This document shows, piece by piece, positions 1 to 11,890 of a stretch of 64,000 bases of DNA. The stretch lies in assembly GCA_039621445.1 (NCBI GenBank), contig CP154957.1:28530798-28594797 (forward strand). The letters run 5' to 3'. This DNA comes from Euglena gracilis. Taxonomy: Eukaryota; Euglenida; Euglenophyceae; Euglenales. Position numbers and translations under genes: made by a program. The notes beneath the pieces are model-generated. The model ran no database searches, had not been told where the DNA came from, and worked only from the letters and a program-made list of their open reading frames with translations. Position 1 is the first letter of the stretch; every line of letters begins with the position of its first letter.

Positions 1-562
1 CCTGCTGGGTTTTTTTCTGTCAGAAATACGGTTGGGGAATACGGCTGGAACCCCCATGGCTTTTTTAGAGTTTAAGAGATTTTATGTTTGAATCCTCTGG
101 ATTTTTTTTTCAGAATTTGCTTGGGGACGTTTTGGCTGTTCCCCCATGGGACTAAAGGGGAACGCTAGTGAACGTACTTCTAAGTGCTCCCTGGCCCGAA
201 GGGGGTGAACGCCGGTTCTGTCCTGAACCCGGCGTCTCTAAAACGCCACTTTAAACAAGGGGTGGCGGACGCCGGTTCTGTCCTGAACCCGGCGTCCGCC
301 ACCCCTTTTTTGTAGTAGTGGCTCACTTTGGCATAGGCGGGGGGGGCTCCGCCCCCCGCACCCCCCCCCCCCTCAAATAACAAAATCCCTTCTGTGTTGG
401 CAACATACTCGGGGTTTTTTGTGGCTCACTTTGGCATAGGCGGGGGGGGGGGGGCTCCGCCCCCCCCCCACCCCCCCCCCCCCTCAAACAACAAAATCCC
501 TTCTATGTTGGCAATGGACTTGGAGGGATAATACCTTTTTTTTTGTGCAAATTTTGATTTAT
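1..562. repeat. Direct-repeat and C/G-homopolymer region
   Basis: No gene is seen. Two diverged ~75-bp direct repeats occupy about 1-150 (shared segments around GAATTTGCTTGGGGA and ACCCCCATGG). A second pair of ~95-bp direct repeats lies at about 310-402 and 421-512; each begins GTGGCTCACTTTGGCATAGG, runs through a G run and a C run, and ends in AACAAAATCCCTTCT. At 200-300 there is a palindrome built on GACGCCGGTTCTGTCC, which recurs near 1620, 2150 and 27,120. Confidence 0.7.
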
Positions 563-609
563 ATTAAAAACGTGTTCAGCCCGCCAAATGCCTGCCCTGA
601 AATGAGGGC

Positions 610-745
610 ATTTGTGGCAATGACACGTTTTCAGTGAAGGCATCTGTGTTCAGGCACGTTTTCAGTGAGGGCATTTGTGGCAATGACACGTTTTCAGTGA
701 AGGCATCTGTGTTCAGGCACGTTTTCAGTGAGAGCATCTGTGGCA
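610..745. repeat. Tandem repeat, ~63-bp unit
   Basis: Alternating sub-units CACGTTTTCAGTGAAGGC and CACGTTTTCAGTGAGGGC are separated by ATCTGTGTTCAGG or ATTTGTGGCAATGA. The array is repeated almost identically at 2511-2655 in the same orientation. Confidence 0.85.
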
Positions 746-1319
746 ACCCCCAGCAAGAAACAAAAATCGCTATCAGGAAAAATCGGCGTGCGGTTGAGAG
801 GCCGGGTGGTCCTCAACGGGTGAGGCGGGTCGGGGGCACTCTACAACATGAAGAAGACGACAACAAGAAGGCTAGGTTGCCTTGGCACAACGACAGGGAA
901 GGGGCGAAAATCACGGCACACGACAGGCTTTATGATATGCCAAACCGCAGGCGTCACACAACTTTGTTCAGCTCCACACAATTTGGATTTTTCGGAATGG
1001 CAACACCACAAAAACCACATTTCTCCTGTTTTATAGGCAGTCGGGACACAGCACGAAGCACAGGGGGTTGGTCAGGGGAGGGAACAGAGCTGACCGCAGG
1101 AGCGGAACGTTGCTCGGCGGTGGGAAAGACAGAGGGAACACTGGTCAGGTCCTGATTTTCGAAATGAAAGAGGTTGCCGAACGATTCCCTGAAACGAACT
1201 CATGTTGAGCCACACATTGTTTGATGACGCTCGCCTCATCGAACAACAGGCTGGGTTCCAGCTCCCATCCCGTCCAGGCAACAAAGAAAGCATCCAGCTC
1301 AGGATAAGAGGCTTGCCGA

Positions 1320-1460
1320 TGTTGACACAGTTAGGGTACCAAGTTACCCCTCGATCGAAAGCTCTTTTCAACAGACGACCAGCGGTGCGCATCAGATCTT
1401 TCCACGCTGCACGGTACTCTATTTCCAAATCTGGGCCGATTTTCACCAAATTTGGATATC
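1320..1460. repeat. Dispersed repeat, inverted relative to 1950-2065
   Basis: The segment around CCCTCGATCGAAAGCTCTTTT is an approximate reverse complement of 1950-2065 (AAAAGAGCTTTCGATCGAGGG). A third, longer homologue lies at about 27,030-27,345 (TCAATCAAAAGCTTTCATCA, and CACGCTGCACG shared with this copy). All three are associated with GCCGGTTCTGTCC palindromes, so this is one dispersed family rather than three unrelated sequences. No coding capacity is recognised. Confidence 0.6.
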
Positions 1461-2510
1461 CACCCCACTGGTCCCCAGATGGCAAAATTCATTGTCCTTG
1501 ATGGTTGAAACACTCATACCAGCACCTTAGGGCCACTTTTGGGCACTTTTGGTGACATTTTTTGGAATGAAAATCGGACGCCGGGCTTTGGACAAAGCCA
1601 GCGTTCCTAACGCCGGGCTTTAGGACAGAACCGGCGTCCGAAAGCCCGTGGGGGGGGGACGCCGGTTCTGTCCTGAGCCCGGCGTCTCAAACGCCGGCTT
1701 AAAGAAAAAGTCCGGCTCCGTGGGTGCAGAGCTTGCTTTGCACGCAGCCCGAGATACGCTCGCGATCGTCGGATCGGCCAGAATCTGAGTCGAAATTTGT
1801 CGCAATTTTCAGTGATTTTTGGTTTAAGATGCTTAATAAACCTTACAGAAACGTTTTTCCTCTTCGAATCAACGACCTGAGGGCCTTGGGGGTGCACCAG
1901 AGTTGTGAAATTAGGATTCCCCACTGACAGAAAATAAGAGCTCTAGGCGACGTGGCTGAATTTGGTGGTGATCGCCAGTCGTCTGATGAAAAGAGCTTTC
2001 GATCGAGGGGTGATTTTATACCTGGATGATTGACACAGCCAGAAATACCCTCGCGATCGCCGGAATTTGGTGAAGTGCAAAGTGGTGTGACATTGCAGTT
2101 CAGTGGTCGGAGATTGGTCCTGGGAGTGTCCTTTGGCCGAAGGGTGGGGACGCCGGTTCTGTCCTGAGCCCGGCGTCTCTAAAACGCCGGCTTAAACAAG
2201 AGGTGTCGGACGCCGGTTCTGTCCAAAGCCCGGCGAAGGACGGAACCGGCGTTTGGAACGCCGGGCTTTGGACAGAACCGGCGTCCGACACCTCTTTTTT
2301 GTAGTAGTGTTGCCCTGTGCCAGCAAGGTGCCATGAAGGGAGTCAACCTTCGGCTTCTTGGCATCTTGCTGGTATACCGCGAGAGCAGCCAGGAACAGTT
2401 CCGTCCTAGGGGGTGGTGGCAAAAGACCATTCACAAAGTTTGCCATGCGTTTGGCCATATTGGCAGGGCTGCGGGAAAAAGGAAAAAAAAAAAGAAAAAA
2501 GGGGGGGGGG

Positions 2511-2655
2511 TGACACGTTTTCAGTGAGGGCATTTGTGGCAATGACACGTTTTCAGTGAAGGCATCTGTGTTCAGGCACGTTTTCAGTGAGGGCATTTGT
2601 GGCAATGACACGTTTTCAGTGAAGGCATCTGTGTTCAGGCACGTTTTCAATGAGG
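2511..2655. repeat. Second copy of the ~63-bp tandem repeat
   Basis: Same alternating CACGTTTTCAGTGA units and same order as at 610-745, lying just inside the right inverted end of the 563-2766 element. Confidence 0.85.
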
Positions 2656-2771
2656 GCGCCGTTTTTTGGGTCCGAATTTCACAAATTCGCGTTTTTGACC
2701 CCTTGCGTGAATCATGACCACGAATTTCAGGGCAGGCATTTGGCGGGCTCTGAACACGTTTTTAAACAAAT

Positions 2772-2880
2772 TGTGGCTGAGCCCAGATTTCAGCCTGAAA
2801 ACGTGTTCAGGGGGCCCCCTTCGGGGGCCCCCTGGCTGAACACGTTTTCAGGCTGAAATCTGGGCTCAGCCACAATTTGT
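2772..2880. repeat. Long near-perfect palindrome
   Basis: ACAAATTGTGGCTGAGCCC at the left is answered by GGGCTCAGCCACAATTTGT at the right, around a centre of GGGGGCCCCC-TTC-GGGGGCCCCC. Arms are about 45 bp. One arm plus the GC-rich centre recurs at 10,898-10,975 in the same orientation, so the hairpin belongs to a dispersed family. Confidence 0.8.
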
Positions 2881-3674
2881 GTATAGAAAATTCAATGGGG
2901 AGAGGTGTACTTTTGTCAAAAGTGGCCCAAAATGGACATTTTCCCCCAAATTTTTTTTGCATATTCACCCCCGATTTGAGGGTTCTGGAGCTATTTGGGT
3001 GGGTTTTGACTGGTTTTGAGGTGATTTAGACAAAAAAATTTTCCCAGGGGGGGGGCTTAAAAGTCGGCCCCGTTAGTTAAAAGTTTAAAAGTTTAAACTT
3101 AAAAGTTTGACCCGTTAGTACATTAGAGTGGGTAGTCGGCCGACTAGTCGGCCGACTACCAATTGGTCTGCCGACTAGTCGGCCGACTACCCAATTGGTC
3201 GGCCGACTAGTCGGCCGACTACCCACTACCCCCCCCCCCAGTCTACCGTTTGGCACGGGGGGGGGGGGAAACGCAGACGCGGTTTTTTTGCGTATTTCAA
3301 TTTTCCGAAAATTTGCGGTTTTTTGTTTTTTTGTGTTTTTTTTGTGTTTTTTTTAACATTTTTTTTTGCATTTTTTGGCACTTTTTGTGTGTTTTTTTTC
3401 ATTTTGCAGTGTGGTGTTCATTGTGTGGTGTTCAAGTGTTCAAGTGTGGTGTTCATTGCCCTGCTTACATTTCATTTGCCCTTGTTTGCCCACTATGCAC
3501 CCACTACGCTATGGTGCGTTGTGGTTTCGTGGTACCAATGAGTAACCATACCTTGTGAGTGAACCAACCGTTTGTGTCCTCCACACAGCTGAGTCTTTGA
3601 TACTTTCTCCCCAGTGCTGTGTGGAGGAATGAGCTATTTATGAGGGTTGTTCTTTGCTTTAATGCAGGGACACC
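2881..3674. repeat. Intergenic stretch with tandem palindromes and T-rich tract
   Basis: 3129-3224 is a tandem array of the palindrome GTCGGCCGACTAGTCGGCC spaced by CAATTGG. At 3060-3118, GTTAAAAGTTTAAA units form a short palindrome. 3280-3410 is a T-rich tract, and 3415-3460 repeats GTGTGGTGTTCA. The T-rich tract and the TTTAATGCAG just before 3665 would suit an intron ahead of the coding fragment at 3675. Confidence 0.6.
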
Positions 3675-3845
3675 ATGGATTCTGAACATGAATTTGATGC
3701 TCTGGTGTTGTCAACTGATGATGGAGCATCTGAAGTTGAAATGGAAGTTGATGATCAAGATGCAAACGAAAGCCAAAACAAGAAACACAAACTCTATTAT
3801 GGAGCCAAGACCGGGGATTTTTTTCTTTGTTGGTTTTGTTGGTGA
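3675..3845 (+). CDS. Short acidic coding fragment, possible 5' exon
   Basis: I do not recognise this gene. The frame begins ATG GAT TCT GAA CAT and runs 56 codons. Roughly the first 36 residues are rich in Asp and Glu (for example VEMEVDDQDANE), followed by a basic NKKHK patch and LYYGAKTGD. The ATG sits about 10 bases after TTTAATGCAG/GG, a good splice acceptor. The codons are AT-rich and the composition differs from the flanking C/G-run DNA, which favours a real exon. The final residues after GDFFL probably read into non-coding sequence. An acidic N-terminus followed by a basic patch is common in nuclear proteins, including transposases, but nothing downstream identifies the family. Confidence 0.3.
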   Translation: MDSEHEFDALVLSTDDGASEVEMEVDDQDANESQNKKHKLYYGAKTGDFFLCWFCW

Positions 3846-4639
3846 CATTAGGGTCAGGGGTTTTTTTAGATTCGTGGACCCCCGGGGGGGGGGGTAGGGT
3901 GGGTGGGTCCGGTCGAGCCCCCCCCTGGGGGGGGGGTCCCCCGGAGGGGGGTGGTATATATTTTTCGGCGCCTGCGGCGCCGAAAAAAGGCGGCCGAGTT
4001 ATTCAGTCGCGAAGGGGTCCAAACTGGGTAAACCCCCCAATAAGTGCACGGGTGTGCGCATTTTAAGGACGTAGTTTCGGACCCCAAGGGGTGCGCACTT
4101 AAAAGGGCACTGCGCATACCAGGGCAATGCCCAAAATATTTGATTTTCCCCCACGATATTTCATTTTTCCCCCTTCTTGTGACGTGAAGCAATGATTCAA
4201 GTGATTACATGTCAAATTTGGGTTTGGGCGATAGAAATAGTTGGTCTGAGAAGGTTTCTGGCCTGAGATGTGACAACTATCTCTCCTTTGGGGGGGTGCG
4301 CACTTTTTAGGGAGGTAGACACAATTAGGGCAGCACTTACCCCCCCCTAAATGACCCCCCCCCCCTAGATGACCCCCCTGGGGGGTCATCTAGGGGGGGG
4401 GGGTCATAGAGCAGAGCAATTTTTTAAGTGGGAAAAGTATCCCCCCCTAAATAACCCCCCCAGATGACCCTTTGGGGGGTCCTGAAGCAACATTAATGGG
4501 GTCATTTAGGGGGGGGCCGGCCCTTTGGCCGGGACCGACCCCCCAAAAAAGACCCCCCCATATAACCCCCCCCCTGGGATTTTGGCTCCCGAGGGGGGGT
4601 CTTATATGGGGGGGGCATGGTACCAGGGTGTAACGTAGA
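3846..4639. repeat. C/G-run palindromic intergenic region
   Basis: Nothing coding is seen. The stretch consists of inverted C-run/G-run blocks (3880-3970, 4340-4410, 4440-4620). It includes GAGTTATTCAGTCGCGAAGG at about 4003, which recurs as GAGTTATTCACGCGCGAAGG at about 12,118 and 25,398. Confidence 0.6.
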
Positions 4640-6063
4640 GCTGAGCTCTTTGGGAGACCACCCCGGTGGCCCGGCCGGCGGCCCGGCCCGGCCCGGATGG
4701 CGGCCCGGCGGCCGGGCCCGGCAGGCGGGCCGGTCCCAGCGGCCCGGCGGCCTGGGATAAAACGGTCATTTTCGGTTCAAAAACAGGTTTACCGGGATCG
4801 TTTTTGGCAAATAAAAAAAAGGAAAAAAATTTCCATTTTTTCGACTTTGTGGTTCAAAGTCAATGGGTGGGCGGCCCAAAATGGGGCACTGACGGTGGAA
4901 AAACGTTCATTTTCGGCTCAAAAACAGTTTTTCCGGATCAGGGAGGTCAAAAAACATGGTTTTGGGGCAAAATTTTTTTTTCGATTTTTTTCGACTTTTT
5001 TGGCCCGGTTTTGACCCAAAGTCAATGGGTTGGCGGCCCAAAACGGGGCGCCGGCGGGTCGAAAAACGCTCATTTTTGGCTCGAAAACACTTTTTTCGGC
5101 TCCGGGAGGTCAAAAAACATGCTTTTGGGCAAAAAAAATTTGAATTTTTTCGACTTTTTGACCCAAAAATGGCTGTCCACCGGCCAGGGGGGGGGGGCGG
5201 GCCACAGCCACGGGGACATGGGGGGGGGTCCGGGTCGGGAAAATTTTTTTCGCTCAAAAACACTTTTTTTGATGTTCTGAAGTGAAAAAAAAATGTTTTT
5301 GAACGAAAAAAAATTTTCAAAATTTTGGGTCCCAACCTGCCACCCGACCCCCTCTCGCCCAGCCGCCCACACAGCGCCCGCTGGAGTCGCCGAATACCCA
5401 AAACTGGCCCAAAATCGCACAACCAGACCCCGGGAACCCCAAAAAACGGTCAAACCCTCCCCTAAACCTAATGTTTGACCCCCTGGTTTGGGTTCCAACT
5501 CCCCGTCTAGCCTGAGATGCGGCCAAATTACGGTTTTGGGCCCCGAACGGGCCCGAAATGTCCAAAACTGGCCAAACTGGCCCAAAATCCCGAAAGGGCC
5601 GTATCTCGGGCTAGGCGAGGAGTTGGCCCAAACCGCGCATACCGATCGATCGGGCGTCCCAAAGTTGTGGAATGACGTCCTCGTTACTTTTCCTCAACTC
5701 CACAGCGTTTTCGAGATATTTCGAATTTTTCGATTTTTTGACCCCAAAATGGCCCTGCAATTTCCCCGGAAAAAAAAACGGTAGACAACTTTCTTGCTCG
5801 GGCCATATCTCCGGACTGGCGGGGTGTTACGGGTAACCGAAGGGCTCTGGAGAAACTAGGGATCGTCCCCTAACCTATAGGCTATTCACTTTGGGGGCCA
5901 GGAAATCCAATCACATCGATAATCCTCGGGTGCCCCGACCTACCCAGGGGGGGCGGGGGGGGGGCGGGGGGGAGAGGGGGGGGGCGGGGGGGCGGGGGGG
6001 TCCGACCCCCCCGTCGCCGGGGTGGTAAGCTTCGCTCTTACTCTAAAGAGATAAGAGCTCAGC
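4640..6063 (-). mobile_element. Repeat family R, copy 1 (reverse orientation)
   Basis: The copy is bounded by GCTGAGCTCTT (4640-4650) and AAGAGCTCAGC (6053-6063). Inside is a ~163-bp tandem module containing CAATGGGTTGGCGGCCCAAAA, a G/A-rich tract and GAAAAACG(C/T)TCATTTT. The same module occurs on the other strand in copies at 11,891-13,048 and 25,299-26,333. The right end (6021-6063) matches the left end of copy 2 over about 50 bp, in inverted orientation. No protein is encoded with confidence; long frames here are by-products of the repeat, open on both strands. Confidence 0.65.
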
Positions 6064-6377
6064 GACCCCCCCCTAACCCCCCCCCCTAAGTGGCCCTCCA
6101 GGTCCAGTCGGGGTCTGGCCGGAACATAGATGAAATCTTTCGTAAGTTAAGGCCCCGGGCAGATGATTGGCTATGACGATCCCGGAGGTCGTACCGACCA
6201 TGGTCGGCCCGACCTGGCCGTTATCGACCATTGGAGGTCGGGCCGACCAGGTCGGCCCGACCTCCAATCATCTGCATCACCCCCCCCCCCTTTTTGAAAT
6301 TTAAGCCCCCCCCACCTCCAAATCCAGAGTTTTTTTTTTTAAAAAAACCCAAAAACTTCTATCTTGCAGTTTGCAGA
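6064..6377. repeat. Intergenic stretch with GGTCGGGCCGACC palindromes
   Basis: About 6185-6262 holds nested palindromes of GGTCGGCCCGACC type. 6290-6360 is C-, then T-, then A-rich and ends in TATCTTGCAG, a likely splice acceptor ahead of the transposase-like gene. Confidence 0.6.
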
Positions 6378-9300
6378 ATGGCCCACAGCTCATACGTTCC
6401 TTTGGTATGTGCGGGGGATGCAGCACAGTGCCGCACGTTTGCGTGCCGCTGCCCCCTTATCAAAAACATTCATTACGTGTGTGAGGAGTGCCACCAGAGA
6501 GGAATTAAAACAATTGTGCAAATATCCTTGGTTTTCCGTTTATACAGAATCTTATAAACCCAAGGAAATCTCAAAAAATTTTAATATAATAATAAATATA
6601 ATATATTTATATGTAAATAATTATATGTAGATATATATTTCTGATAATATACTGATTATGTACCATACATTGATATAGATTGATAATAACTTTCACAAAT
6701 ATGTGTATTTAAATACTCTTTACAACATTATTTTCCCATATGTAGTTGTTTTAAGAATAATTCTTTACTCCTCTTTAAAAAAGCAGCTAATTTTTTTGGT
6801 GGGGGTGCAGGCTGTAGTTGCTGCCCGAGTCACTGAGCAGAGCACCTGTGTTACATCTGGGCCTCAGCAGACCTTGGCAGTCGGGGTCATGATCCCGGCT
6901 GAGTGGTAATTTTTGAGTTTGATCAAACACTTGGACAAAACACAGGATGCTATTGTAAACCAGCCTACATTGCACAACATTTGAAGGTGCACCAGCGGGG
7001 GGGCCACGTTCGGCCCCGGGTGCAAGTTGCACCATCTGCGGTGGCAGATGGTCAGCAGGACACACACGGTGAGGCTCCACCTGCTGCACGTGCGGAAGAG
7101 GCTGTGGCAGAGGGACCACGTGCTGCACATCTGGAAGAGGCTGTGGCAGAGGGACCACCTGTTGCACGTGCGGAAGAGCTTGTGGCAGAGGGAGTTATGT
7201 CTCATGAAGCGGATCCTCATGAGACGGATGCCTTGGATGCTGGGGCCAGTCTATTGCCGTGGGTGAACCCCCAAAAAATTTTCCACTCCCCCCCCCCCTC
7301 ATACAACAGCCTGCCCAGGGCAACAGAAGCACCTGCTGGGCGAGACTCTGGGCCTGTGGCAGAGGCCACTGTGGCAGTGGGTGAGGTGCATTCCGCATAT
7401 CTGAAAACTGCCCGCGTGGAAATGTTGTTGTGTCTGCTGTACGAATGGCGCGTGTAGGGAAAATGCAACTGTATTGGGTGCTGGATGGAGAAAAATGGAA
7501 AATTGATGGTAAGCTGGCGGCATCTGGACAGGATCGAACATCGAACTGCTGTTGGGTGCGTGCTGGATTTTTCCAGGTGAAACTGCTGACTGCAAATGGG
7601 CCCACTGCCATTGCAGTGCAGAGGTACCTCTGCTCTGCACACCGTTCGGCGCGGTTCCCTTGCTTGGACCCGCGATTTGAGGCTGCTGTTTGCGGAACTC
7701 CTGGAGTTGTACCGTCTGTGGCTGTTTTGCAAATTGCGGGGACGTATGTCACCCCTGATTTGTTCCATTTTGTGTGGAAATTATTCATGGGCACAGATGT
7801 GACCCCATTGGATGTTGGGCATACCATTCTGTTCCAGTGGCAGGCGTGCAGGGTGCGGCTATTTGTAATTGACAGGACATTTTTCGGCAGGATTAAACTG
7901 GTCACCGGAAGCTTGGGCGCCAGCTTTCTTGGGTGGGGAAATGGTGTGGTACGCTGACAACGGGTATGACAACAGGGTTTTGATCCGACATGTACAAGAC
8001 GACAGCAGGTGAGTTGAGGTCAAAAACATTTTTTACTCCCTCCTTAAAGCCACACCCTGCTGCAGGCTTTGGAAAGGCGTGGTTTCCGTGGTGATACACG
8101 CCATGTTCAGACAAAGGTGCAGCAGGAGCTGCAGCTCATGACGGCAGCACTGCCATGCGCTCGGGTTCTCCGAGACTGGGCGTACAAGGCATGGGTGGTG
8201 CAGAACCACTGGGATCTGAAGGGCGTTGATCCAGAAACACTGGCAGAGGAAGGCCGATACCTGAAGTTTGACTACACTTACAGGGCGGTTGGGAACATCT
8301 GGGTGGCAAGGAATGGTGCACCTGTCCAGGACCCGAACAGTGCCACGGAGAAATCACACCGCCTGTTTCGTTGTTGTTTTTTCAGCACTGCACCTCATGT
8401 TTCGTTGTATAACTGTCCGATGGTGCTGGGGTGTGTGTGCAAACGGTGTGCGTGTACGGGTGCAAACGGTGGTGTGCCCTCAACCCTCGACGGATATTGT
8501 GGAACTGTCGTACGTCCTCGCCTCAGTTTTTGGCTCTACCGGAGTTGTTTTGTCAACTCTGATTTGCGCCACTGAGAAATTTGACAACATGGAGGCCGTC
8601 TTCCTCAGTGCATTTGCAAAGACAAAAGTGCCGCCAAGCCAAATATGTGTGGACGATTGGGAAAAATGGCACGCACTGCTGTACGGTCTGCTCGCACGTA
8701 CTTTTGGACCGGAGCACGGTTGCATTGTGACTCAAGATTTTCGGCATTGGAAGGAGTTGCTTCTGGCACCACCGATGGATGCAAGGCATCCTCAGTACGT
8801 TGAAGCAAAGCGAGATGTGGAGCAACTGCGCCACAGAATGGATTTCCAAACAAGACTTCCCTGTGCATGTGCTGTTTTTTTTCCCGCGGATTGCATTAGC
8901 CCTCTTTTTGGGTGTGGTTTTTTTTATTGTGCTGTTGTTTATGATAATGCTTTTTTTGAGATGGTTTTTGAGATGGTTACCCCACTGTTTTGTGTGGGAT
9001 TCTGCTGCCCTGCTGTCTTGCTAATAACCACATGCTTTTTTTGGGTGACACGGGTCCGTTACACCATTGTTTTGTGTGCGATGGTGTCTTGCCAATAACC
9101 GCATGAGCCGGACGCTATCATGTCCGGCCAACAACTCCGTGCCGCAGTCGCGGCAATACAAGAGAAATACACGACCGCTCCGGGGGCCCGCAGCATGTTG
9201 TTGCGGGCTGGACCGCTGGCACACCAGCTGACTTTTGACGTCTGTGCGTCTTTGGGTGCCTCCCTTATTCCCGAGGGCTCATGGTTTGACGTGGACATGA

Positions 9301-10799
9301 CTGCATTATGCCAGTCCGCAGGGCGGGAAGGCCTGTTCAGCGACAGAGTGGTGAGCACGTGGGAGAATCGTCTGGGGTCAGGGATCCCTCACCTGTGTTT
9401 CCAATGCATCCTTCCTGCATGTGACGAATTATTTGTTGTGTTTCAGATAGCAGCGATTTGTCCTTTCTGGGTGCCTGAGCTGGGATCCTGAGCTTACATG
9501 TGTTGCGTGCTGTATCCCTGCGGTTGAAAGTCGGATGCCGCATTCGCGGCTGTTGTGGCTTTGAGGGACTGTCCGGCACATGCATCGCCAGGCACCAACC
9601 TGGCCGAGAGCTTTCACAGCAGACTACGCGCTGATCCGGAGTTGGCTCGCCGTAAGAACTACAACACGTCTCTGGTCAGAATTGATCTCACGTGCCGCAA
9701 GTACAACTTTGCACTGCTGCGCAGCAACTTCACGGACTCCGTGAAGGCCACGCCCCAGGACCTGGATCAGCCAAAGTCCAAAAAACACCGGTCTTGGTTT
9801 CACGATGTTGATGCTGGAATGGGTATGGCTCACGCACATCTCTTGCAAAGTGTGACCTCGCAACCTCCACATCCAGATTTTTATGCCCTGCTGTATCGCC
9901 TGCAAGAGGCAGACGCACCAGGAACCACATTGGCTGATTTGCAGACCCGTGGTTTTGAAACCCGCATCTCGCAGAAAACCCCGCTGTTCAAGGAAGAGAA
10001 ACGGAGTATTCGGAATGCCTTGATTTCACTATCAGAGGAAGGTGCTGGGGTGCTGGGCCGCTTTATGTATATCGGAAACTGGATCTCTCGCGTGGTGCTG
10101 CGGGGTATCCGCTCGCCAACCTCTGTGGCGTCGTATCTGCGGTTGCTGATTCGACGCGCCCATGAGCACGCCGTAAGGCATAAGCAAACCACTCATCCGT
10201 GTCCGGATGATCTCCAATTCACCCAACAGTCCGGTGATGACTGCGAGGAAAACGACTCGGAAACTGTCCCATTCATTCACTGTTCATATTTCTCCATCCA
10301 GCATTCCGGTTGCCATGTAACACACAGCCACACAACACGGCATTCAATCCAGCGTTTTGGGGTGTGGGACAACTTGTGGGACAACTGTGGGACAATTTTT
10401 GATACACGCCAACGTTCGCGGGTTTGGGGGGGGGGCCTGAACAGTGACATGCTCGCTGTCGGATCCAACTGCGTAATCTTTTCGCGCAGTGCCATGTCTG
10501 TGAGAGAGCTGTTGAGCCTCAATGTTACCTGCTCGCAAATTGCAAGATGGGATGCCGGACATCAGCGGCGGGCTCCGCCGTCCAATGACAAACCGCTGCC
10601 AACAAGGCCTAAGGTTCCCCCCCGCAGCACGTTGAAGAGGAGACTGTTGAAAATTGTGGTACCTCAGGTGCCGTTTTGTCTTTTTTTCCCCCCACCCCAA
10701 ATTGTACACCCATCTACAGGACACACTCTCTCTGGGTTCCGCGGAGTCGGATTACTGTGCTTCGCCGGACGTGCTTCTGCCAGAAGATTTAACTTGTAA
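6378..10799 (+). CDS. Multi-exon DDE-type transposase-like gene
   Basis: The gene is read in pieces on the plus strand. The N-terminal exon (6378 to about 6520) is Cys-rich (CRTFACRCP, YVCEEC), suggesting metal binding. About 7030-7260 encodes three near-repeats of EEAVAEGP. About 7577-7895 includes YLCSAHR and a hydrophobic segment. About 8070-8350 contains LKFDYTYRAVGNIW, resembling the first catalytic Asp region. About 8535-8870 contains ICVDDWEKWH and VTQDFRHWKELLLAPP followed by ARHPQY. About 9550-10,270 contains SPGTNLAESFH, then a frame that stays open to 10,799. The order D...D...GTN-x-x-E-x-F/YH is that of several eukaryotic DDE transposase families. Intervening segments have GT and AG borders, for example GATG/GTAAGC near 7508 and TTTCCAG near 7577. 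Exact exon ends, superfamily and activity remain open. No TIR pair could be assigned to it. Confidence 0.5.
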
Positions 10800-11890
10800 C
10801 TCCCCCTCTCCTGCACTGCCACACAGATTGGTGCACGTGAAATTCACGCAATTTCTCACAAATTCGGCACTGCTCTGACTGTGGGTTTGCCTTTTGTTCA
10901 GGGGGCCCCCTTCGGGGGCCCCCTCCTGAACATGTTTTCAGGCTGAAATCTGGGCTCAGCCACAATTTGTGTGTAGAAATTCATTCGACCGAACCACCTG
11001 GACGGAAATATGGCCAAAAAAAGGGGGTTTTGGCCCATTAACGAGCGCCTGAATGGAAATCGACTGACCCAAACGGGCGCCTGAATGGAAATCGACTGAC
11101 ATAAACGGGCGCCTGAATGGAAGTCGACTGACATAAACGGATTCCGATGTCTTGGAAATCGACGAACCTTTTTGTCTCCTTTTTCTGAATGCTTTTTTGT
11201 TCCGTTTTGGGACATTGTCAATTTCAGCCTGATCCGTTAATGTCGACCAACGTTTTCTCTCTTTTTTTTTCCGGAATGCTTTTTTCTTCCATTTTGAAAG
11301 AAACAATCTCTATATCAAGAACTGCGTCTTAAACGCAGACTCTGACCTGGGTCTGTGTTTCGAAACGCAGACTCAGGCCGAATAACAGCGTTTCGAAACA
11401 CAGACTCAGGTCAGAGTCTGCGTTTTTTTTTAGAAACACAGACTTTGACCAAAACCATGTTGCTAACCCCCCCCACCTAAAACCTAAAACCTAAAACGGG
11501 GGGGTTGTAGGATCCGGTTTGGTGGTCGGCCCGAGGGGGGGGGGTTAGGTCCCGGTTTGGTGGTCGGGCCAAGAACCGTTGAACGCGTTGATCGCGTTCT
11601 GCCTTCCTCCCGCACCTATGGTCACCATTGACCTTGACTTGTCTTTCACTGCTCCCGATCCCGTGGACCCTCCTGAAATGAAATGAAATGATCCCGTGAA
11701 ACCTCCTTGGATGCCTTCCTGCGCTGAAGCATTCTTTCTCACCTTGTGGCAACGTGCCATTTCGAGTGAGATGCGGAATCTCCTTTCTTGCTCTCCGTTT
11801 CATGGCCGACCTTCAAGCGGGGGGGGGGGGGGGTTATAGGTCCTGGTTTGGTGGTCGGGCCCGAGGGGGGGGTTATAGGATGGGGGGGTC
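10800..11890. repeat. Repeats downstream of the transposase-like gene
   Basis: 10,898-10,975 is half of the hairpin seen at 2772-2880. 11,045-11,140 holds three ~33-bp tandem units of the type GCGCCTGAATGGAAATCGAC, also present at 25,095-25,220. 11,333-11,426 is a palindrome built on AAACGCAGACTCTGACC. From 11,477 the sequence is made of GGTTTGGTGGTCGGGCC and G-run units. No gene is recognised. Confidence 0.65.

Larger units (their letters stand above)
563..2766. mobile_element. Candidate inverted-repeat element, ~2.2 kb
   Basis: The left end (about 563-600) and right end (about 2726-2766) are inverted copies of one another: TTAAAAACGTGTTCAG followed by CCCGCCAAATGCCTGCC reads outward at both ends, with a 2-bp difference between the blocks. 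The interior holds two copies of a tandem array (610-745, 2511-2655) and palindromic GCCGGTTCTGTCC units, and no convincing coding region. No clean target duplication was found, so this may be a non-autonomous transposon or a rearranged repeat. Confidence 0.45.

Noticed and set aside
4666-5585. Phe/Lys-rich frames of 100-200 codons in family R
   Set aside because: Frames are open on both strands over the same ~163-bp repeat, which is expected from a tandem repeat without stops, not from a gene.
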